64,000 nt of DNA, from the NCBI GenBank assembly GCA_945952465.1, contig CAMFIB010000008.1, forward strand, positions 16,839-80,838. Reading direction: 5' to 3'. The notes under the pieces are model-generated. The model was given only the letters and a program-made list of their open reading frames with translations, was not told where the DNA came from and did not search any database. The stretch's first letter is position 1, and the number at the start of each line of letters is the position of its first letter. Position numbers and translations under genes: made by a program. Below, piece after piece: positions 58,542 through 64,000 of this stretch. The stretch comes from an uncultured Pseudomonadota bacterium. Lineage in GTDB: Bacteria; Pseudomonadota; Gammaproteobacteria; Burkholderiales; Burkholderiaceae_C.

Positions 58542-58984
58542 GACGCCTCACAGGACAAGTCAGGCGCACAGGGCTATTTGTCGATGTGAATGTTGGCATC
58601 AGCGATGGACGGCGGAAACAACTTTGGAAAAAAAGCATTGAGCCGCCCCCTGCGGTGTTTGCGACTTTTTTATTGGATACGGGTGCCGACACCACGCTGG
58701 TCGAAGAGCAGATCATGCGAACGTTGAGCCTCTCGGCAATCAATCAGAGAAAAGTTGTCACGTCGGAGTCGAAAGGTATTCCTCAGTTGTGCGATGTGTA
58801 TGACATCGGGCTTGAGGTGTTGAACCGTGGCGGCCCTTCTTGGCACATTTCAACTGTTCAAGCGCTGGCACGCCCGCTTCTTGATGAAACAGTTCACGGC
58901 GTCATCGGGCGGGATCTACTTGATCGAGTCGTCTTGACGTATGACGGGCCTCGCAAGATTTTTCATATCGACTACATATATTAA
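58529..58984 (+). CDS. Retropepsin-like aspartic protease family protein
   Basis: A 151-residue protein with the retroviral-type aspartic protease active-site motif LLDTGADTTLVEE (near residue 50). Further conserved segments are FVDVNVGISDGRR at the N-terminus, PPPAVFATFLLDTGA, and VHGVIGRDLLDRVVLTYDG, where the second half of the fold is typical. Such proteins would act as dimers. No transmembrane part is seen. The start is GTG at 58529, overlapping the upstream gene. The pair is a recurring two-gene module in scattered bacteria. Its role is unknown. Confidence 0.85.
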   Translation: MPQLRRLTGQVRRTGLFVDVNVGISDGRRKQLWKKSIEPPPAVFATFLLDTGADTTLVEEQIMRTLSLSAINQRKVVTSESKGIPQLCDVYDIGLEVLNRGGPSWHISTVQALARPLLDETVHGVIGRDLLDRVVLTYDGPRKIFHIDYIY

Positions 58985-59024
58985 TTCCGGACCGCGTGGT
59001 CCCATCCTTGCGAGATGAGTGCCG

Positions 59025-60449
59025 TCAGGCGATGAAGATCTTCCCCGGGTTCAGGATGTTCAGCGGGTCCAGCGCCTGCTTGACGGCCCGCATCATGGCC
59101 ACCGCGCCGGGGCCGGTTTCGCTCAGCAGAAAGCCCATCTTGTGCAGGCCCACGCCGTGTTCGCCGGTGCAGGTGCCGCCCATCTCCAGCGCGCGCGCCA
59201 CCAGGCGGTGGTTCAGGCCCTCGGCGCGGGCGCGTTCGTCGGCACTGGCGGGGTCGATCAGGTAGCCGAAATGGAAGTTGCCGTCGCCCACATGGCCGAC
59301 GAGGAAGTAGGGAATGCCGGAGGCGTCGGCCTCGGCCACCGATTCGAGCAGGCAGTCGGCGAGCCGGGAGATGGGCACGCAGGTGTCGGTGGTGATGGCG
59401 CGGCAGCCCGGCCGCGACTGCACGCCGGCGAAATACGCGTTGTGCCGCGCCGTCCAGAGCCGGGTGCGCTCCTCCGGCGTGGCCGCCCATTCGAAGGCGT
59501 TGCCGCCGTGGTCGGTGGCCAGGGCCTGCACCGCCTCCACCTGTTCGCGCACACCGGCCGGCGAGCCGTGAAACTCCATGAGCAGCATCGGCTCTTCGCG
59601 CAGCGCGGTGCCGGAATGGCGGTTCACCATCGCCACCGTCTGGCCGTCGAGCAGCTCGCAGCGCGCAACCGGCACGCCGAGCTGGATGACCCCGATGGTG
59701 GTGCGCACCGCAGCCGCGATGTCGGGAAAGGAACACACGGCCGCCATCACCGCCTCGGGCAGCGGGTACACCCGCAGCGTGATTTCGGTGATGACGCCCA
59801 GCGTGCCTTCGCTGCCCACCATCAGCCGCGTGAGGTCGTAGCCGGCGCTGGACTTGCGCGCCCGCGTGCCGGTGCGGATGACTTCGCCCGCCGCCGTCAC
59901 CACCTCCAGCGCCAGCACGTTCTCGCGCATGGTGCCGTAGCGCACCGCGTTCGTGCCGCTGGCGCGGGTGGCCGCCATGCCGCCCAGGGACGCGTCGGCG
60001 CCGGGGTCGATCGGGAAGAACAGGCCGGTGTGGCGGATGGCCTCGTTGAGCTGCTTGCGCGTCACGCCCGGCTGCACCGTCACCGTCAGGTCGTCGGCGT
60101 CGATGGCCAGCACCGCCGCCATGCGCGACACGTCCAGGCTGATGCCGCCCTGCACCGCCAGCAGATGCCCTTCCAGCGAAGAACCCACGCCGAACGGAAT
60201 GACCGGCACCCGGTGCTGCGCGGCCAGCCGCACCGCGTCGGCCACGTCGGCCGTGCTCTCGGCGAACACCACCGCGGCGGGCGGCGGCACGCTGAAAGAA
60301 GACTCGTCGCGGCCATGCTGCTCGCGCACCGCCTGCGCCCGAGAGCAGCGGCCGTTGAAGCGCGCGACCAGTGCGTCGAGCAAGGCCTGCGGCACCTCGC
60401 GCAGGTGGATCTGCGGCAGCAGGCCGGCAGCGGAGGTCGGAGCGTTCAT
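59025..60449 (-). CDS. FAD-binding oxidoreductase, D-lactate dehydrogenase (cytochrome)-like
   Basis: A 474-residue flavoprotein of the FAD-linked oxidase family. The FAD-binding PCMH part has PVIPFGVGSSLEGHLLAVQG and GADASLGGMAATRASGTNAV. The C-terminal oxidase domain has CTGEHGVGLHKMGFL and ends with LDPLNILNPGKIF. The GSSLEGH wording is typical of D-lactate dehydrogenases of the LDHD type. It also resembles GlcD in family, and glcE and glcF are 46 kb away without a glcD nearby. A glycolate role is therefore possible but less likely than D-lactate or a similar 2-hydroxyacid. Confidence 0.88.
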   Translation of the reverse strand: MNAPTSAAGLLPQIHLREVPQALLDALVARFNGRCSRAQAVREQHGRDESSFSVPPPAAVVFAESTADVADAVRLAAQHRVPVIPFGVGSSLEGHLLAVQGGISLDVSRMAAVLAIDADDLTVTVQPGVTRKQLNEAIRHTGLFFPIDPGADASLGGMAATRASGTNAVRYGTMRENVLALEVVTAAGEVIRTGTRARKSSAGYDLTRLMVGSEGTLGVITEITLRVYPLPEAVMAAVCSFPDIAAAVRTTIGVIQLGVPVARCELLDGQTVAMVNRHSGTALREEPMLLMEFHGSPAGVREQVEAVQALATDHGGNAFEWAATPEERTRLWTARHNAYFAGVQSRPGCRAITTDTCVPISRLADCLLESVAEADASGIPYFLVGHVGDGNFHFGYLIDPASADERARAEGLNHRLVARALEMGGTCTGEHGVGLHKMGFLLSETGPGAVAMMRAVKQALDPLNILNPGKIFIA

Positions 60450-60518
60450 GGCCGGTTCAGTTTACGCCGCGGCGGGCCACCCCACGGCGACAATGGCGGC
60501 TTCTTCGAGGACAGCACC

Positions 60519-61085
60519 ATGGGCAACCGACTTTCACAGATCGCCACCCGCACCGGCGACGACGGCACCACCGGCCTCGGCGACAACACCCGCGTGGCCA
60601 AGCACAGCCTGCGGGTGCACGCGATGGGCGACGTCGACGAGTTGAACTCCCACATCGGCCTGCTGCTGTGCGAGGAACTGCCCGAAGGCGTGCGCGCGCT
60701 GCTCGTGGAGGTGCAGCACCAGTTGTTCAACCTGGGTGGCGAGCTGAGCATTCCCGGCTTCGAGCTGCTCAAGCCCGACGCCGTGCTCGCGCTCGACAAC
60801 GCACTGGCCGACCACAACGCCACGCTGCCGCGCCTGCAGGAGTTCATCCTGCCCGCCGGCAACCGCGCAGCCGCGCAGGCCCACGTCTGCCGCACCGTGG
60901 CGCGGCGCGCGGAGCGGGCGGTGGTGGCCCTCGGCGCGCAAGACGAACTGCGCGACACGCCGCGCCACTACCTCAACCGGCTGAGCGACCTCATGTTCGT
61001 GCTGGCGCGGGTGCTCAACCGCATGAACGGCGGCGACGACGTGTATTGGAAAAGCGAGCGGCTGGCGCGGGCGAATTCCGAGTGA
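60519..61085 (+). CDS. Cob(I)alamin adenosyltransferase, PduO type
   Basis: A 188-residue ATP:cob(I)alamin adenosyltransferase making adenosylcobalamin. Signatures are the N-terminal TRTGDDGTTGLGDN (residues 10-23), GDVDELNSHIG, and the C-terminal YLNRLSDLMFVLARVLNR. It is divergent from the FAD oxidase gene. Cobalamin supply links it to the split MetH, although MetH itself uses methylcobalamin. It may also serve a mutase outside the window. Confidence 0.94.
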   Translation: MGNRLSQIATRTGDDGTTGLGDNTRVAKHSLRVHAMGDVDELNSHIGLLLCEELPEGVRALLVEVQHQLFNLGGELSIPGFELLKPDAVLALDNALADHNATLPRLQEFILPAGNRAAAQAHVCRTVARRAERAVVALGAQDELRDTPRHYLNRLSDLMFVLARVLNRMNGGDDVYWKSERLARANSE

Positions 61086-61118
61086 GCGAACGCCTGGCGA
61101 AATCTCAGGCCGAATAAC

Positions 61119-61463
61119 TCAGCGCGCGCCGCCCTCGAATTCGCTGCGCGACAGCAGCCCGTCCCTGTTCCGGTCCAGCGCGTCGAAGTCGATGCGCGCC
61201 GCCAGCGTCTGCGCCTCGGCGCGGGTGAGCACGCCGTCGTGGTTGGCATCGGCCTGCGCGAAGGCGGCCGACCGCTGCGCGGCGGCCCCGGCCGTGGGGG
61301 GCACCGGCGCGGCGGCGGGGCTGCGTTCAGGGGTGACGATGGCACCGGCCGACGGCGCCAGCACCGGCTCCTCCGGTGCGGCGCCGCTCTGCGCTGCCGC
61401 CATGCCGGCAGCGGCGGCGCAACCGCACAAGGCGGCGGCAATCAGCATTCGGTTCACGGCCAT
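61119..61463 (-). CDS. Exported EF-hand protein
   Basis: A 114-residue protein with a signal peptide (RMLIAAALCGCAAAAGMAAA), an Ala/Pro-rich linker and two EF-hand calcium loops: DANHDGVLTRAE and DRNRDGLLSRSE. The loops keep the Asp/Asn and Glu ligands. It is probably a periplasmic calcium binder. The start at 61463 has AGGAGA upstream. Its function is unknown. Confidence 0.85.
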   Translation of the reverse strand: MAVNRMLIAAALCGCAAAAGMAAAQSGAAPEEPVLAPSAGAIVTPERSPAAAPVPPTAGAAAQRSAAFAQADANHDGVLTRAEAQTLAARIDFDALDRNRDGLLSRSEFEGGAR

Positions 61464-61589
61464 GGGCGTCTCCTGGGGCGGCCTTTTCAGGCCATGGTCC
61501 CATTCTGGCCAGGCACCCGCGCGCCGTCGGCCGGAACAAGGCGCCGCGCGGCGTAGGAGGGGGCTCACGCCCCGCCGGCGGCAGCGGTT

Positions 61590-62015
61590 TCAGCCCTGCG
61601 CCTGCAGCACCGCCAGCGTCAGCCGCGACACGCAGGTGGGGCGGCCGGCGTCGTCGAACAGGTCGATCTGCCACACCTGGGTGCTGCGGCCGCGGTGCAC
61701 GGGCCGGGCCACGCCGGTGACCCAGCCGTGGGCGGCGGCGCGCAGGTGGTTGGCGTTGATGTCCAGCCCCACCACCCGGTGGCCGTCCGGCACCGAATAC
61801 GCCGCGCCCATCGAGCCCAGCGTTTCGGCCAGCACCACCGACACGCCGCCGTGCAGGATGCCGTAGGGTTGCCGGGTGCGGCCATCCACCGGCACCCGGC
61901 CGCGGATGAAGTCGTCGCCCACCTCCAGGCACTCGATGCCCAGCCGCGCCACGGCGGTGTCGACGTGGATGCGGTCGAATTCCGCGATGGAGAACGCTCG
62001 GGTCCAGATGGGCAT
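61590..62015 (-). CDS. PaaI/hotdog family thioesterase
   Basis: A 141-residue hotdog-fold protein. It has YGILHGGVSVVLAETLGSMGA with the conserved HGG, DINANHLRAAAHGWVTGVAR, and a C-terminal strand pattern typical of PaaI/YbdB-like thioesterases that cleave acyl-CoA. The start at 62015 (MPIWTRAFS) was chosen as the natural N-terminus. The substrate is unknown. Confidence 0.88.
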   Translation of the reverse strand: MPIWTRAFSIAEFDRIHVDTAVARLGIECLEVGDDFIRGRVPVDGRTRQPYGILHGGVSVVLAETLGSMGAAYSVPDGHRVVGLDINANHLRAAAHGWVTGVARPVHRGRSTQVWQIDLFDDAGRPTCVSRLTLAVLQAQG

Positions 62016-62132
62016 GGCGCCATGGTAAGCCGGCCGGCGGCGCCGAGCGGTCGCGGCCGGGGCATCGCCCCGCAGCCGCAACCGCTGCCCGCCTACAGCG
62101 CAGCCGGGCCGCCGCCGTTAACGTGGGCGACC

Positions 62133-63533
62133 ATGGCCACCACCCCCGCCGCGCCCGCCGCTCCGCACACGCCGCACATGCCGCCGCGCGGGCGCCGCCT
62201 GCTGCACTGGCTGGCCGCCGCGCTCGGCGCGCTGGTGCTGCTGGCCGTTGCCGCGTGGGCGGCGCTGGTGGCCTGGCTGCCGAGCGACGAGGAGCTGGCC
62301 CAGCGCTTCGTGAACGAGGCCGGCCAGCGCCTGGGCGTGCCGGTGGCGATCGACGCGCTGCGCTGGCAGATCCTGCCGCTGCCGGTGGTCACGCTGGCCA
62401 ACGCCCGCACCGGCCAGCCGTCGCCGATCTCGGCTCAGCGCATCGCCATCTACCCCGAGTTGGCGCCGCTGCTGCAGCGCCGCGTGGTGGTGCGCGAGGT
62501 GGTGGTCGACGGCGCCCGCGTGCCGCAGCTCTCGCTGCGCGACCTGAGGCTGCTGCCGGCCGACGGCGCCCGCGAGCCCGGCGCGTTCAGCCTGCAGCGG
62601 CTGGTGCTGAACGACATGGCCTGGGTGCAGCGCAACGGGCTGGCGTTGCCGCTGGCCGGCGAGATCCTGTTCGACGCGCGCAACATCCCCCGGCGGGTGG
62701 AGCTGGCGCGCACCGGCTTCACGCCCGAAACGCGGGTGGTGCTCACGCGGCGCAGCCCGGCCGTGGCCGACGGCCAGACGCCGGAAGACTGGGGCGTGCA
62801 GCTCGCCGTGGGCGGCGGCCGCGCCGACGGCGGCTTTCGCCTCACCCACCGGGGCGGCGGGCGCATCACGCTGGCCGGCGAGCTGGCCCCGCGCCGCGTG
62901 GAGGTAAACGACGGCCTGGCGTCCATGGGCCGGCGCTCGCCGGTGGCCGGCCACGCCAGCGGCGCCACCACGCTCGCCGCCGACGCCGAAGGCTACGGCC
63001 GGCTGCTGCGCACGCTGCAGACCACCACCCGCTTCGAGATGGCCGACGCGGTGCTGCTCAAGTTCGACCTCGACCGCGCGGTGCGCTCGGCCGGCAAGGA
63101 ACACGCCGGCCAGACCCGCCTGGACAGCCTCACCGGCACCCTGCACACCGAGAACACGCCGCAGGGCATCGTCGCCCGCTACAGCGACCTGAAGGGCAGC
63201 TCCGGCGCCTTCACCGCCACCGGCCAGGCCACGCTGGCGCACCGGCAGATCAACGCCGACGTGGCGGTGGACCTGGTGGACGGGCTGGTCGGCGTGCCGC
63301 TCAAGGTCACCGGCCCTTACGACGCGCTGCAGGTCTCGGTGCCCGGCGGCACGGTGGCCGGCGCGGTGGTGGGCACGGCGGTGCTGCCTGGCGTGGGCAC
63401 CGCCATCGGCGCGCGCATCGGCGCCACCCTCGGCCGCATCTTCGGCGGGCCGGAGCCCGTGCCGCCGAAGCGCGCGCGCCCGGCGTCCCGGCCAGCGGCG
63501 GAGGCGTCCGCACCGCCCCGGCGCGGCGGCTGA
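62133..63533 (+). CDS. AsmA-like envelope protein
   Basis: A 466-residue protein with an N-terminal membrane anchor (LLHWLAAALGALVLLAVAAW) and a large periplasmic AsmA-type region: VAIDALRWQILPLPVVTLAN, APLLQRRVVVREVVVDGARV and FTATGQATLAHRQINADVAV. AsmA relatives are lipid-transport bridge proteins of the envelope. The start at 62133 was chosen because it begins just before the anchor. The C-terminus has a glycine-rich hydrophobic stretch, then a basic, proline-rich tail. Confidence 0.85.
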   Translation: MATTPAAPAAPHTPHMPPRGRRLLHWLAAALGALVLLAVAAWAALVAWLPSDEELAQRFVNEAGQRLGVPVAIDALRWQILPLPVVTLANARTGQPSPISAQRIAIYPELAPLLQRRVVVREVVVDGARVPQLSLRDLRLLPADGAREPGAFSLQRLVLNDMAWVQRNGLALPLAGEILFDARNIPRRVELARTGFTPETRVVLTRRSPAVADGQTPEDWGVQLAVGGGRADGGFRLTHRGGGRITLAGELAPRRVEVNDGLASMGRRSPVAGHASGATTLAADAEGYGRLLRTLQTTTRFEMADAVLLKFDLDRAVRSAGKEHAGQTRLDSLTGTLHTENTPQGIVARYSDLKGSSGAFTATGQATLAHRQINADVAVDLVDGLVGVPLKVTGPYDALQVSVPGGTVAGAVVGTAVLPGVGTAIGARIGATLGRIFGGPEPVPPKRARPASRPAAEASAPPRRGG

Positions 63534-63759
63534 CACAGCGGCAACCGCCCGATGTGTCGCGCCAGGGCGTTGAAAGCCGCGCCGGAACAGGCATGATCGC
63601 GGGTTGGCGCAAACGGCGCGGTCGCCCGACCCCGCTGAATGCGGGTGGCGGATGCCGGTGTTCACCGTTTCGGCCACCGGCCCGGCGGTTATGCTGGCCG
63701 CCTTCCGAACAACCGTTTTTTCCGGGCCCCGCGCGGGGCCGGGCTTGGAGTGTGGTGTC

Positions 63760-64000
63760 GTGCTCGTGGTGGTGTCGCTGATCCAGCCGGTCGTCAAGCC
63801 GGCTCGCCTGCTGGCCTGGGGCCTGCTGCCGGTGCTGCTGGCGGCCTGCTCCACCCGCAGCCCCGACCGTGGCGCAGACGAGCCCTACGGCGGCTACGCG
63901 CCCATCGTGATCCGCCGCGCCACCTTCCCCTCCGACCCCGCCGCGCTGCCGCCACGCGCGGGCGCCAGCGCCGCCACCGCCCGCGCGGCCAGACCGGAGG
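63760..64000 (+). CDS. Lipoprotein, N-terminal part (cut by window end)
   Basis: A frame with start GTG at 63760, preceded by GGAG nine bases upstream. It reads LIQPVVKPARLLAWGLLPVL, then LLAAC, a lipobox with Cys30, then STRSPDRGADEPYGGYAPIV. It is open to the window end, so at least 80 residues are coded. It begins 226 bp after the AsmA-like gene. Neither the family nor the function is clear from this much. A cell-wall or envelope lipoprotein is likely. Confidence 0.7.
   Translation, partial: MLVVVSLIQPVVKPARLLAWGLLPVLLAACSTRSPDRGADEPYGGYAPIVIRRATFPSDPAALPPRAGASAATARAARPE

Noticed and set aside
63725..63740. GC-rich palindrome GGCCCCGCGCGGGGCC before the last lipoprotein gene
   Set aside because: The T run is on the wrong side for a terminator of the AsmA-like gene, and such GC palindromes are frequent in this DNA.

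Overview
The window is one unbroken stretch of a GC-rich (about 70% by eye) bacterial chromosome. Its gene content points to a betaproteobacterium of the order Burkholderiales, most likely the family Comamonadaceae: ilvE with a small zinc-finger gene next to waaF, a TorF-glnK-amtB nitrogen operon, methionine synthase split into two genes, GTP-dependent PEP carboxykinase, and mnmG-rsmG-parA-(hydrolase)-parB. The family assignment is an inference from gene order and protein style. No rRNA, tRNA, CRISPR array, transposase or prophage gene was recognised.

Layout. 1-7.6 kb: tail of a sensor kinase, then the minus-strand unit ilvE / zinc-finger / acyltransferase / waaF, radA with a small membrane gene, a GST, and alr. 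7.7-10.4 kb: plus-strand lplT, an EamA exporter and a glutathione peroxidase. 10.4-13.8 kb: glcE-glcF with a LprI-like and a DUF4919-like secreted protein. 14-18.5 kb: amtB, glnK and a TorF porin, with a sigma-54 type promoter and an NtrC-type site in front, divergent from comM. 18.5-22 kb: a three-repeat CHRD lipoprotein, a glycine-zipper protein beside the remnant of a relative, and a YihY protein. 22-29 kb: the two halves of methionine synthase, separated by a cyclic-nucleotide-domain protein, an exported protein and a phosphate transporter. 29-39 kb: recQ, a kinase/response-regulator pair, a tandem AAA+ ATPase, a MOSC protein and pckG. 39-46 kb: a LysR regulator beside an Old Yellow Enzyme, then a small TetR circuit (SDR-MATE operon, tetR, MFS exporter) marked by two identical operators. 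46-50 kb: exported proteins of unknown role and a class II aldolase-like protein. 50-55 kb: mnmG-rsmG-parA-hydrolase-parB with three parS sites. 55-64 kb: an ECF sigma / anti-sigma pair, a CsgG-like protein, a distinctly AT-richer two-gene module (small protein plus retropepsin-like protease), an FAD oxidase, a cobalamin adenosyltransferase, and envelope proteins.

How the genes work together. Cobalamin links the adenosyltransferase and split MetH. GlnK, AmtB and the porin form an ammonium-uptake unit that appears to be nitrogen-regulated. ParA, ParB and the three parS sites form the chromosome segregation locus, which suggests the window lies near the replication origin. 

The least explained items are: a family of about 65-bp repeats (seven copies seen, some inside coding sequence, two in opposite orientation around one gene); the AT-rich retropepsin module with DnaA-box-like sites in front of it; and the doubled TetR operator.
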